The notes beneath the pieces were generated by a model. That model was not told the DNA's origin, did no database searches, and saw only the letters and a list, made by a program, of their open reading frames with translations. This document shows, in pieces, positions 34,701 through 41,479 of a stretch of 64,000 bases of DNA (positions within the stretch are counted from its first letter, which is position 1; each line of letters opens with the position of its first letter). The position numbers and the translations under genes are program-made. Source of the DNA: DAISKN01 sp964553925 (lineage in GTDB: Bacteria > Acidobacteriota > Vicinamibacteria > Marinacidobacterales > SMYC01); the NCBI GenBank assembly GCA_964553925.1, contig CAZKNR010000264.1:62001-126000 (forward strand), read 5' to 3'.

Positions 34701-37700
34701 GTCACCCGGATCAAAAGCTCTTCTCCGACCGCCGCAAACCCGTTCGTGACCGCAACCTCCTCGTCGCCCTCTCTCTTGAACAGCCGGATCGTCGCTTCTT
34801 GCGGTGGCTCCGTCTCCCGCGTCAGAGGAAAGTCGAACAGCACGTCGCCCGTCCTCTGGTACCGCCCCAGGATCGGGAACTGGTCCCCCAGACCCGGGTC
34901 TTCGAATGCCGTCGCTTCGATCCGCCGTACCACGTCGTCTTTGATGTGCGTCGCCTGAAGACCCACCGTCACCGTCGTCGTCCCGAACTTCAGGTCAAAC
35001 AGAACGAAGCGGCCGTCCGCTCCGGTCTTCGCCACGAAGTCCCCGTGACCCGGGTCCTTCAGCGGCAACACCGCCACTCCCGCAAGCGGAACCGTTTTCG
35101 GCTCGACCGGATGCGCGTCGGTCTCCTGGGCAATCCCGGTAATTACCCCTATCGGGCTTCTCCGTTTTCCCAGCCGCTCCACCTCCTTGTACCAGAGCAC
35201 CAGGTGCACGCCCACGTCCAGGACACCCAGGAACGGGAAGGACGCCGTCTGTACCTTGCCGTTTACTTTCGAAGCGGCATCGACCACCTCGTACTGGGTG
35301 AAGTCGTCGCGAATCACCTTTCGCACGACCAGAAAGTCCGAATCCAAAGGGGCGTCGGCAGGAATCGGGAAGGAGAGCTTCGCCTCCTTTTGAAGCGTGA
35401 CACCGCCGGTCGCGATCTCGACCGCCGCCCCTTTGCCCCGCTCGCCGTCCGCTCCTTCCGGGAGCGGCAACCGATCGATATCCGCCTGCGACAGCGGCGT
35501 CAGACGGAAAACCCCCGCCGTCCCGCTCGCAATCGCCCCTTCCGGCACCTCGAGGACGAACTGGCCGTCGGCGCTTTCCACCTTGCCGCCTCTTGTCCCG
35601 ATCGCTACCGCTCCCTGTCCGTCCCGGTACTCCGTCTTCTCGATCACCACCAGCCGATCCGAGGAATCCGTAATCCGGATCTGAATTTCGTCGGTGGTCG
35701 CGGCTCGGATCGAGAGCGACAAGCTCCCATCCGGAGCGATCTCGCCGCTGGTCACGATGCCGTTCGTGTTGTTGAGGATCAAAACCGAAGCTCCTGGCTC
35801 GAACGAGCCGGGCGGCGCTTCGACTCTCACCTCGCCGGATGCGTCCGGGAAGCTCACCCGCACCGCATCTGGATTGAATCCCACGACCGCCGTGTCGAGC
35901 GTCGTGAACGACGACGTGAAGGGCGAAAGTGCGTTCCCGCTCCCGTCCCGGATGGCTCCGGTGAGTACGATTTCGTAAGAAGTCGAGGAGAGCAGGCTGT
36001 TCGCGGGCAAAAACGACGCCGAGCGGTTCGAAATTCCCATCACTACCCGGCCCGAAAGCGCCGCACCGCCCGACGGGCGAACGAAAAATGACGTCGGGCT
36101 GAGCGTTGCGCCTAAGACCGGCTCCGAGAAGGTGACGCGGATCGAAGGCGAAAGCGCAACCGCTCGCGCCGTGTCCGCCGGCGTCACCGCCGTGACGATG
36201 GGCCCGGTCGGCCTGAGCGCGATGTCGACACCCGACACCTCTTCCATCCCGAGCGCCGGGCTCACCGATTCCACACCCGCGTTCCCGCTCACGAGGCTCC
36301 GCGCCGAGACTGTCGTCAGCCGAGGCGCAGCCGCCACACGGTAGGTCCCGTCGTCTGACGTCACGTCCGCAAACGGCGCCGTCGAAGACTCCACGATCGA
36401 AAGGCGTGCCGGCATTCCTCCTTCGATCACCGTCCCCCGCACGAAGGTCAACGGCTCTGTCGATTGAGCGAACGCATAGAGACCGCCGGAATCCACGCCT
36501 GAGAACATCAGTCGGCCATCGCGCAGCAACGCTCGACCCACCAGCTTCAGCATCCGCTGGCCCGACACCAGCAGAAGACGCGCCACCAGAAGCCGCTCAC
36601 CACTGACACCCGCAGGCGCCGGGAGCGACACGGTCGCAGGTAGAGACAACGTCGCTCCGCCTACGTCCATCTCAACCGCTCCGAGAAAGCTCACACCCGG
36701 CGCGGTGACGTCGAGTGAGGCTACGTCCACCGCTCGAACCAAGACCGCGACCGTTTCCGTCAGCGCGCCCCCGGGCACCTCCAGCTCCGCGCCGCCCTCA
36801 CCCGAAACGCGCTGGCCCTTTATCCCCACCAGCACGCCCCGCTCGAACGCGGGTGCGTCGGTGACCGCAACGTGCACGCGTCCCTCGCGCAACTCCTCCG
36901 CCGTAAACGCACGCGACGGGCTCACTGCAAACGTCGCTTGGAGCTTGTCGTCTCCACGCGGGCCTCCAGGCACAGAGAGCGGGTCGCGGTACAACACCAG
37001 CTCCTCGGTAAAGCCCTCTGGTCTCAGCTCGCCTTCTCCGAACGTGTCGAATGTCTCCCCCACTCCCGCCGAAACCACCTTCCCACTCGGTAGCGGCACC
37101 AGCGAGAACAGCACCACCGACCCTATCGCCTTCGCCTCCGGGCTCACCGGCGTCGCCCCAGGAGAGACCTCGCTCGTCGCCGTCAGCCCGAACGAGACTT
37201 CTACCGGCGCCGCCGACGGCAGAGGCTGACCCATCTCGGCCGCGGGCGGTGAAGTTGCGCCCGTGTCCGCTACCACCACCGCGTACGCGCCGCCGCCCGA
37301 AGCGGGCACGCTCAGCACCGCATCCACAGAGGGCGCCGTCAAACCGACACTCTCCGCCACCCAGGCGTGAAGCGCCGTGTCGTACCGCGCCAGCACGAGA
37401 CTGAGTCCCGTCAGGCTCGCGCCGCCGAGCCGAAGCTCCGCTGGCACCGCGAAGGTTGCGCTCTCCGGCTCGACCTCAACCGAGCCCACGGGCGACCACC
37501 CGAGGGGCAAGGCCGCCCTCAGTCCTTGTCCCGACACCGGTGTGAGCCGAAACTCCAATTCCGCCGAGAGCGCGCCCGAAGGAATGACGAGCTGGAACGC
37601 TCCGGCGCTAAGCGTGCCTCCACTCGGGCCCACCGTGGTCCGAGTCGCGCCGAGCGGCGTCAGCCGTGCGTCCAGCACCACCGTCCCCGCGAGCGTGCTC

Positions 37701-40045
37701 AACCCGGCCACACGCTCGACCGTCGTGTAGCCCGCCCGCTCGAACCGGACCACCGCCGTCGACTGCTCCGTGGGGAGACCGAACCGACCCCGGGCGTCGG
37801 TTTTGACCGTTTTGCCTTGGTGAATCACGTTGACGCCCGGCAGAGGCAATCCCTTGCTGTCGTCAAATGCCTCACCCAAAAGGAAGCCCCCTCCCAGCAC
37901 TTCGATCGAAAGCGGCGTCGCCGCAGCGACGTTCTCCGCTCGATCCGATGCGACGGCTTCGACACTCACGAAGCTCGAAACAGGCGCCGCGAGCGGAACC
38001 ACGAACGTGTGCTCGAAAGGCGCTCGACTCCGCGTTGCCGAAGCGGACCGGTCGACCGAAAACTCAACGGAATTCAGCCCGAGTGCATCCGTTGCCGCCG
38101 CAGTGACCGTGATGCCCTGACCCCTGCGACCACTCGCGGGACCCGATAGGGAGAGCGTGGGAGGCGTCTTGTCGACGTCGAGGCTCACCCTAGCCGTCGC
38201 CTCGTTGCCCGCTCGGTCCCGCGCCGTCCCCGAAACCTGCTGGTCCTCTCCTTCTGTCGTCACTGAAACCGGAGCCGGGCAGCTCGCAATCCCGCTCTCC
38301 CCATCCACGCACGCAAAGCTCACCGTTACGTCCGCTTGGTGCCAGCCAGCCGCATTGGCAGGTGGGTTGACCGTGGACGCGATCGTCGGTGGAACTCGGT
38401 CCGCCACCACCCTCACCGTCACTTCGGCCGTGTCGCTCCCGCCTCGGCCGTCACTGACCGTGTAACTGAAGAACTCCGTCCCGCTGAAAGACGCGTTCGG
38501 CGTGTACGTGACCGTGTTGTCTGCATTGACCACCGAAGCCCCGTTCGCCGGAGCCTGAGCCATCGTTACCGTCAGCGGGTCCCCGTCCGGGTCGGCGTCG
38601 TTCGCCAGAACTGCAACCTGCGCCTTAACCGTCTGGAACGTGATCGCGCTGTCCTCGAAAGCGTTCGGCGGCACGTTCACAGAGGGCGCCGGCGGGCTCA
38701 CCGTGACGGTCACCGTGGCCGTATCCGTCCGCGCCAGGCTGTCGATGAGCGTGTAGGTGAAACCATCCGCGCCGATGAAGCCTCCGTCCGGCGTGTAGGT
38801 AATGCTGTTGTCGGCATGGACGGCTGCTGCCCCGTGGAGCGGGTCGCTCACCGCAGTCACGATGAGTCCCGTCCCCAGGTCATTCACTACTACGCCGATC
38901 GTCACCGGAGCCCCGGCGATCGTCATCGCGGTGTCGTCCACCGCGTCCACCGCCTTGGGGCGGACCGTCACCGCAACGGTCGCGGTTGACGAGCCGCCGC
39001 GCCCATCATGAATGCTATAGCTGAAACTATCATCGCCAATGAATCCGCCGTTCGGCGTATACGCGATGGTCTTGCCCGGATTGACGACGGTCGCGCCATT
39101 CGTCGGCGGTTGCGCGACCATCACCGTGAGCGAGTCGTTGTCCGGATCGCTGTCGTTCGCCAGGACGTTGACCGTGACGGAAACGGCCTGATCCGTGACC
39201 ACCGAATCGTCCGCGGCCACGGGGGGCCGATTCGTACTCACACCCTCCAGAATCAGCCGTGGCGTCTGTCCTGACCGGTTGGGATTCGCTGCCTGCTCCC
39301 TCGAGACGTAAGTAACGTTCCCGCCCCGACCCTGACTCTCCTTGTCCTTGTCCTTGTCCTTGTCCTTGTCCTCGTCCTCGTCCTCGTCGTCGTTCTCGTC
39401 GTCCTCGTCCTCTTCGTCGTTTTCGCCGTGGTCTTCCAGGTCTTCCCGATCTAGGTCTTCCTCCTCGTTCGCGTCTTCATTCTCCTTTTTGATCACCCAC
39501 CCAAAAGAAGCCCCGGCCCGAACGTCCTCGGTGACGTCCCACGCAACCGTTCCCGTCATCCCCTGTGTGTGCACTACCGCAGGCGCCGTTGCCGCCGCAA
39601 ACCTCCCGCCATTCCACGTCGAGGCGCAGTTCGCCGCCCGGTTGCGGATGTCCGTGTCCGTCGCGCAGTTCCACGTCACCCCAGGGCCCGTACCCGGGAT
39701 GTTGTTCCCTGTGTTCCAGCCATTGCCCTCTGTCCAATCCGACAGCAGCCGATGCGCCCGTACCGGCCGACCCTGACCCCAGCCATTCGCCGGTGACACA
39801 ATCGTGAGAACGAGTCGCGCGCGCGTCAGTCCCGTCAGGTTCACGCCGCTCAGGTCGAATGCCACCACGACCCGGTCGTGCCCGTGCAGGCTCAGAATCC
39901 CATTCGCTCCTTCGTTCTGGTTCGCGTTGCCCCGCGGCAAGAAACTGTCCTTCACCGCCGTCTTGGTTACGTCCGCCGACGCCGGCCTCATGAGACACAC
40001 CACCCCGACGAGCCCCGCGGCGGCAGAACGGACGAGTTTCTTCAT
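25709..40045 (-). CDS. Giant secreted RHS/YD-repeat polymorphic toxin with Hint domain
   Basis: This 4,778-residue protein starts at the ATG ending at 40045 (MKKLVRSAAAGLVGVVCLMRPASA, a clear signal peptide); a longer start at 40144 would bury it. Domains by residue: DNRLRE-like 25-250, interrupted by an acidic Asp/Glu then (DK)n tract near 195-235; three cadherin-like repeats (PPVAADDSVVT...VLANDSDPDNDSLTV) 270-550; Ig-like and carboxypeptidase-regulatory modules to about 800; an SbsA-type Ig domain near 1280-1385; beta-propeller-like repeats about 1980-2350; a DUF6531-like RHS entry 2567-2620; some 70 YD repeats to about 4135; the RHS core (FYDAWG...GYTGQEEDRETGLVYFRARFYDPRWGRFLTQDS...DPTG) to 4218; a Hint domain 4457-4604; and a 174-residue toxin tip with GDQLEGHELLQHA...RQNPVIAV...HIELNRAQ, a possible His-containing nuclease. 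The YD shell should encapsulate the toxin and Hint should release it. Confidence 0.88.
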   Translation of the reverse strand: MKKLVRSAAAGLVGVVCLMRPASADVTKTAVKDSFLPRGNANQNEGANGILSLHGHDRVVVAFDLSGVNLTGLTRARLVLTIVSPANGWGQGRPVRAHRLLSDWTEGNGWNTGNNIPGTGPGVTWNCATDTDIRNRAANCASTWNGGRFAAATAPAVVHTQGMTGTVAWDVTEDVRAGASFGWVIKKENEDANEEEDLDREDLEDHGENDEEDEDDENDDEDEDEDKDKDKDKDKESQGRGGNVTYVSREQAANPNRSGQTPRLILEGVSTNRPPVAADDSVVTDQAVSVTVNVLANDSDPDNDSLTVMVAQPPTNGATVVNPGKTIAYTPNGGFIGDDSFSYSIHDGRGGSSTATVAVTVRPKAVDAVDDTAMTIAGAPVTIGVVVNDLGTGLIVTAVSDPLHGAAAVHADNSITYTPDGGFIGADGFTYTLIDSLARTDTATVTVTVSPPAPSVNVPPNAFEDSAITFQTVKAQVAVLANDADPDGDPLTVTMAQAPANGASVVNADNTVTYTPNASFSGTEFFSYTVSDGRGGSDTAEVTVRVVADRVPPTIASTVNPPANAAGWHQADVTVSFACVDGESGIASCPAPVSVTTEGEDQQVSGTARDRAGNEATARVSLDVDKTPPTLSLSGPASGRRGQGITVTAAATDALGLNSVEFSVDRSASATRSRAPFEHTFVVPLAAPVSSFVSVEAVASDRAENVAAATPLSIEVLGGGFLLGEAFDDSKGLPLPGVNVIHQGKTVKTDARGRFGLPTEQSTAVVRFERAGYTTVERVAGLSTLAGTVVLDARLTPLGATRTTVGPSGGTLSAGAFQLVIPSGALSAELEFRLTPVSGQGLRAALPLGWSPVGSVEVEPESATFAVPAELRLGGASLTGLSLVLARYDTALHAWVAESVGLTAPSVDAVLSVPASGGGAYAVVVADTGATSPPAAEMGQPLPSAAPVEVSFGLTATSEVSPGATPVSPEAKAIGSVVLFSLVPLPSGKVVSAGVGETFDTFGEGELRPEGFTEELVLYRDPLSVPGGPRGDDKLQATFAVSPSRAFTAEELREGRVHVAVTDAPAFERGVLVGIKGQRVSGEGGAELEVPGGALTETVAVLVRAVDVASLDVTAPGVSFLGAVEMDVGGATLSLPATVSLPAPAGVSGERLLVARLLLVSGQRMLKLVGRALLRDGRLMFSGVDSGGLYAFAQSTEPLTFVRGTVIEGGMPARLSIVESSTAPFADVTSDDGTYRVAAAPRLTTVSARSLVSGNAGVESVSPALGMEEVSGVDIALRPTGPIVTAVTPADTARAVALSPSIRVTFSEPVLGATLSPTSFFVRPSGGAALSGRVVMGISNRSASFLPANSLLSSTSYEIVLTGAIRDGSGNALSPFTSSFTTLDTAVVGFNPDAVRVSFPDASGEVRVEAPPGSFEPGASVLILNNTNGIVTSGEIAPDGSLSLSIRAATTDEIQIRITDSSDRLVVIEKTEYRDGQGAVAIGTRGGKVESADGQFVLEVPEGAIASGTAGVFRLTPLSQADIDRLPLPEGADGERGKGAAVEIATGGVTLQKEAKLSFPIPADAPLDSDFLVVRKVIRDDFTQYEVVDAASKVNGKVQTASFPFLGVLDVGVHLVLWYKEVERLGKRRSPIGVITGIAQETDAHPVEPKTVPLAGVAVLPLKDPGHGDFVAKTGADGRFVLFDLKFGTTTVTVGLQATHIKDDVVRRIEATAFEDPGLGDQFPILGRYQRTGDVLFDFPLTRETEPPQEATIRLFKREGDEEVAVTNGFAAVGEELLIRVTFEVTPGRASLSVNDASLVLESIGVTTLVARFTPTQARGYTLKLEAIDAFLNAFGARKSFLAVATGGGNDQPLSGPPSIVTDLSIPLPGEKGVPLGQVFSVQFTEPVTRVSKASVKLRESGTTLETSLDLIGSGPMGQGPVTASSIITALTMVPRQGLKYGASYELAFTDDIVDTDQPPEKLSSSPDPTLLPFTTFLPERLGEVATEEAPLALATLGDRAFVALPNSGAAGSFGTLVAYDLSQPSEPKRIGPRDSLFVGSMVRQLVVEDGRDAGPDLAGVVSFNPRSGNGGITVFDVSGATSPYPFVGLVTTGLPGVQGAFDAGLALDRGFAYVASGTTGLQVVDLAVAESIFKEHAIDAFTYDVDAGRQLFRKGLGFARESIVQVLGLTEGGRTLSAVSVAVEGPVAYVGSFLSGEPGLLTTVELTPVRQALTNVRLEKAGVGLGYPSRIALMPAGAKTLSVVVGGQGAGPSGGRMAVVDVSDRNAPVVLSVLVLQGSWGQAVSVDPLDQTVFVSTSAGMESYSLAELESPRFLGVLSGSGAVPGDSGIAGALLVNTDGEEGVKLTAIDIVSLIAVDPRVVVTDDVPKAAHAGRFLLGVIPRDFEVATAEVELYSGETLKTRLSGTMVQGLGEAPFNKGLEVPFLDPRMQVVLNRGTEKEQRSPRLGVPFAPLLFGVSPRVRLNLEVDPINETVCLRSVDPLLYRLSLPAKVTISLKVGGTETVVFSELEAPRKDGLAYAISEVALFPPVSGVHEFRIVAELPEDPTVRVERTGELLVEADTHNVLPVGHTFINGVDLLDGHLVASSTDVRIPGRKLGLEVTRTYSSTGSSEEGPLGAGWNLNYLSRLIVTECFYTVVGAEGSGHRFVKEGTSFKAQKGYHTSLVENPDGSFDFFTKERVRYHYLDPERNFDGRPTLEFIEEPNGNRIRILYDAERKIEEVVEERPDGSRGRALRFEYVTVVEKPRVKTITGPLGLRVDYEYDGFANLVKVTRGEKVERYAYSVDLVRDRHNLLLYTDANGNTTEYAYFGENEGFIDFVKEVGQPESVTTGFEYDLSEVSQGRFITRVTDGRGLLTTYRMNPSGSPVSIEEPGGVVTQMEWALDDVVKTREVDANGRVTRYAYDGNGNLTEEVIETEMGEVSSSYQYDTVFNRLRESVDAGGADGVRRKTVYEIDPGNGNVVSMTDAAGNVMRYVYDPENGDLLQEVDKRGFTTEYEYDAFGSVVRVQDALGNAATSVYDLRSRLRSTEDTLGHSSSMGYDELDRVTERRRIDALGSSAEEVVRTAYFPNGEMKTQTNGLGLVTRLVLDGLNRVKERKESGGGLARELVTAMVYDGNSNLIRVIDRLGVVTENTYDELNRLTRVAVGGPFGETKVVSEMGYDALGNKVFETDVQGNRTDFVYDGLYRVKERRLLATPVSHVEAFTYEKVGNTLTARDARGKESRFEYDRLNRLVQKTDPEGNVTRYAYDEEDNRTEEEDLTRGLLMEVEYDALGRPVRKTVTGGGPSSFTYVTTYGYDDFAHSMTVTDPRGFETTTVLDGMDRVHEVRQETGVEELVGRNFYDANGNLVRVLDAEGRETEFVYDGLNRQKEMREELSLVTAMEYDGEGKKVREVNRRGHGRSFGYDNLGRLVETRIQQPVTGGGDLVVAGVEYDDAGRKRMEADARGNRTTYEMDGQGREVKVTDALGKSQTFEYDGVNLTAEVDRRGKRTEFIYDGLNRVVRVKDALSQVEVTEYRDSERKVLETDARGLVRETETDALGRLLSVTRSGVVQERHEYDGVNNRVKSLDSNGNVTEFSYDGANRLIARTDALGTTTSFVYDRAGNLLEEKDGRATGSPFDVKNTYDELNRVISVEDAEGNVTRFEYDGEGNRTSEVEPEGQRTEYEYGELNELLEVRAADTGVFQFRYDSNRNRVEQRDGEGRKVSMEYDALDRMFRMTQDPEGESLVTLHEFDENGNQVRLVDAKAQEVSYVYDELNRETARVFTLTAEDFALFTRTHRIDSIYDANDNLIRVDETRSSGSDPPGAFTTLRTYDALDRLESETDGIGRTLKYGYDRAGNRTSLIDPDNIPTTYLYDSLNRLKSVITEGGTTTYEYSDDGLKQRVVNPNGTSSTYEYDALDRLTNVTHLMGVSPIAAYSYEYSANSNRAKQVERNGGRREETTYDYDGVNRLKTVRYPEGKEVGYEYDRAGNRTREVTSGGASSELRYSYDPINRLRVVADPSGAEVVGFEYDGNGNLAVQREGGVARRYRYDIRDQVGQVEEGTAILGRFGYDAEGRRILKIGDEGIRRYTYDELSVVTESDETNRTVRKYEYGLDQLLSVKDVFSRRSFFHVDGLGSTVSLTGEDGRVRESVFYDAWGVARLRVGSSGNHFGYTGQEEDRETGLVYFRARFYDPRWGRFLTQDSVLGDIADLPSLHRYGYARGNPLVFIDPTGREAEGTVGEWVKFALTTGGEALAGRMERAEQTYGESFDRMNDTFYAIASLGGTAEVESAYAEGRLSRESGSLDVGREYARGVTKGLFNLATLGSGEPIVTALAEGKSVPEALEKGFSGAVRMHLPIDEVNTLMDPNANAVDKVSAVGTGALKVWFGWKVGKAVVKGRAAPSAGGGGRPTAGSAAAVIEEEGAVSSLGKTPPAASNPRFSVGELRTKYRQLEGMGYSREQARSFVQTGQVCFEAGTPVWTREGLKAIEELQVGDVVLSHNVGENRAEYKPVVATFQRWAEELLEVAVVGEERAIGVTPEHPFFTRRARDNLAGGDEDGEAKWVAAKELGSGDLVQRPNGEWAQVAQVRSRGEGGRVYNFTVADNHNYFVGQQGVLVHNECVGGGVGAVRNTTPSPALRGSPYHPDAVAARRAAAREFYEAPAGTAPSRGTRPRPPIRENERASFEDFRARSRVGDQLEGHELLQHAVLKREGLATTRLSTPASRQNPVIAVNRRKHIELNRAQSGLDVANQSALENIAANARILHQAGYSRREIQKLTNKAIEHARRQGLIK
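39333..39480 (-). repeat. Low-complexity acidic tract with 6-bp tandem repeat
   Basis: Within the RHS gene, repeated CTTGTC hexamers (about five in a row near 39340-39370) and related CTCGTC triplet pairs encode (DK)n and runs of Asp and Glu. The tract splits the DNRLRE-like domain. Length change by slipped strands in 6-bp steps would keep the frame. Confidence 0.8.
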
Positions 40046-40260
40046 TGCGGAGGGACCCACGAAGTTCAACACCTGCCGGCCACCTCGAAGTCGGTTGCCA
40101 TCAGCCGGAGGCGCGCCCGGATGCTCCATGCGACCCCATCCCAACGCTACTTATAAAGATGATCAGGAGGGGTGTCGGCCGAACCGCGAACGGGGAACGG
40201 GCTTTCATAAAACCTCGAGAGGATAACGGGGACTTGCCCCGCGCCTGAGTGGAAGATCCG

Positions 40261-40288
40261 TGCCTGCGGGGGCGCTGACCCGCAGGCA
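40261..40288 (-). promoter_or_regulatory. Strong hairpin in the RHS leader
   Basis: TGCCTGCGGG (40261-40270) and CCCGCAGGCA (40279-40288) form a perfect 10-bp stem with an 8-nt loop. It lies about 15 nt into the transcript predicted from the promoter at 40308-40337 and 216 nt before the RHS ATG. No T-run follows on either strand, so a simple intrinsic terminator is unlikely. A leader regulatory structure or an end of the inserted element is possible. Confidence 0.5.
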
Positions 40289-40307
40289 GGCGGTTGGGGC
40301 AGAGGGA

Positions 40308-40337
40308 ATGCTATGGCGTCTTGCGGGCCGTTGTCAA
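40308..40337 (-). promoter_or_regulatory. Sigma-70-type promoter of the RHS gene
   Basis: On the minus strand a perfect TTGACA (40332-40337), an 18-bp spacer and TAGCAT (40308-40313, the same -10 as the tRNA-Arg promoter) lie just inside the island border, downstream of the alr stop at 40347. The leader would be about 255 nt long. Confidence 0.65.
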
Positions 40338-40346
40338 TCAGGAATC

Positions 40347-41477
40347 TTATGAAATTACGTCCCCTTCGTCCTCAGGCTCGCGGAGACGCCGCGGTAGCCG
40401 CGGGCTCAACCGGGCGAGGACCTCGTAGGCGATGGTGCCGATCGATTCCGCGATCTCTTCGGCGGTGATCCGCTCCTCCCCTTGCTCGCCGATGAGAACG
40501 ACCTCGTCACCCTCGCGCGCGTTCGTCCCGGTCACGTCCACCATGAACATGTTCATCGCGACCCGGCCCACGACGGAAGTGCTCTTGCCGCGGACGAGCA
40601 CCCGGCCCCGGCTCGTGTGCCTCCGATCGTAGCCGTCGGCGTACCCCGCGGGCACGACCCCGATGCGCCTTTCGGTTTTGGCGCGATAGGTCACGTCGTA
40701 GCCGACGGTCCCGCCCGCGGGCACGGTCTTCACCTGGGCCAGGCGGCTCTTCCAGGTAAGAACCGGGGAGAGCGCGCCCGTGCTTTCCGCCGCGCGACGG
40801 GTCGAAGGCGACGGCCAGATGCCGTAGAGCCCGATCCCGACGCGGGCGATTGCGAGTGTGTCCTCGGGATGGAGGAGTGCCCCCGCGGTCGGGAACGCGT
40901 GCATGAAGAGAGAGCCTTTGAACGGTGTCACCGCCTCTCGGAGTTTTTCGATCTGTCTCTGGTAGAACGTGGACCCGGGATCTTCGACGTCCGCGAAGTG
41001 GGTGTAGGCGCCTTCGATCGCGAGACCGTCGAGACCCTCGACCAGGCCCGCGACGTCCCGAGGCTCGACCCCGAGGCGGTTCAGCCCCGTTTCCACCTTC
41101 AGGTGAACGCGGGCCGGCTTCGCCAAGCTCTTCGCCGCCTTCGAGAGAGCTTCCGCGACATCGCGGCGAAACAGGACCTGACGGAACCCTCCGGAGACGA
41201 CCCGCTCGGCATCCGCGGGCTCGGTGTGTCCCATAATAAGGATTGGCTCCGAGACTTCGAGAGACGAGAGCTCTTCCGCCTCCTCGAGCGAATCGACGCC
41301 GAACCAGTCGACACCACCGCGCAGAAGCGGGGCTATGAGGCGGGCGCCGTGACCGTAGGCGTTCGCCTTCACGACGGCCATGAGCTTCGTCTCGCTTCCG
41401 ATGGTTTTCCGGAAGAGCTGGACGTTCTCGTGAAGACGCCGTGAATCGATCTCGATCCAGGAGTGGCCCAACGACAT
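40347..41477 (-). CDS. alr: Alanine racemase
   Basis: The 376-residue PLP enzyme interconverts L- and D-alanine for peptidoglycan. It starts MSLGHSWIEIDSRRLHENVQLFRK. The PLP lysine is Lys37 in VVKANAYGHG, and the barrel continues with THFADVEDPGSTFYQRQIEKLREAV and ARVGIGLYGIWPSP. The C-terminal domain has VGYDVTYRAKTERRIGVVPAGYADGY, which contains the second catalytic Tyr (GYDVTYR), and MNMFMVDVTG. The last residues EGDVIS differ from the truncated copy (EGDVGGGPVERR), and the homology stops exactly there. The 3' half (to about 40941) is duplicated at 23.3-23.85 kb. It is the last gene of the surface-sugar operon, 2 bp after the upstream stop. Confidence 0.93.
   Translation of the reverse strand: MSLGHSWIEIDSRRLHENVQLFRKTIGSETKLMAVVKANAYGHGARLIAPLLRGGVDWFGVDSLEEAEELSSLEVSEPILIMGHTEPADAERVVSGGFRQVLFRRDVAEALSKAAKSLAKPARVHLKVETGLNRLGVEPRDVAGLVEGLDGLAIEGAYTHFADVEDPGSTFYQRQIEKLREAVTPFKGSLFMHAFPTAGALLHPEDTLAIARVGIGLYGIWPSPSTRRAAESTGALSPVLTWKSRLAQVKTVPAGGTVGYDVTYRAKTERRIGVVPAGYADGYDRRHTSRGRVLVRGKSTSVVGRVAMNMFMVDVTGTNAREGDEVVLIGEQGEERITAEEIAESIGTIAYEVLARLSPRLPRRLREPEDEGDVIS
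40357..40941 (-). repeat. Direct repeat 1, right copy (alr 3' half)
   Basis: Partner of 23268-23852 (585 bp, 20 mismatches, no gaps). It bounds island 1 on the right and supplies the functional 3' end of alr. Confidence 0.95.
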
Positions 41478-41479
41478 CC

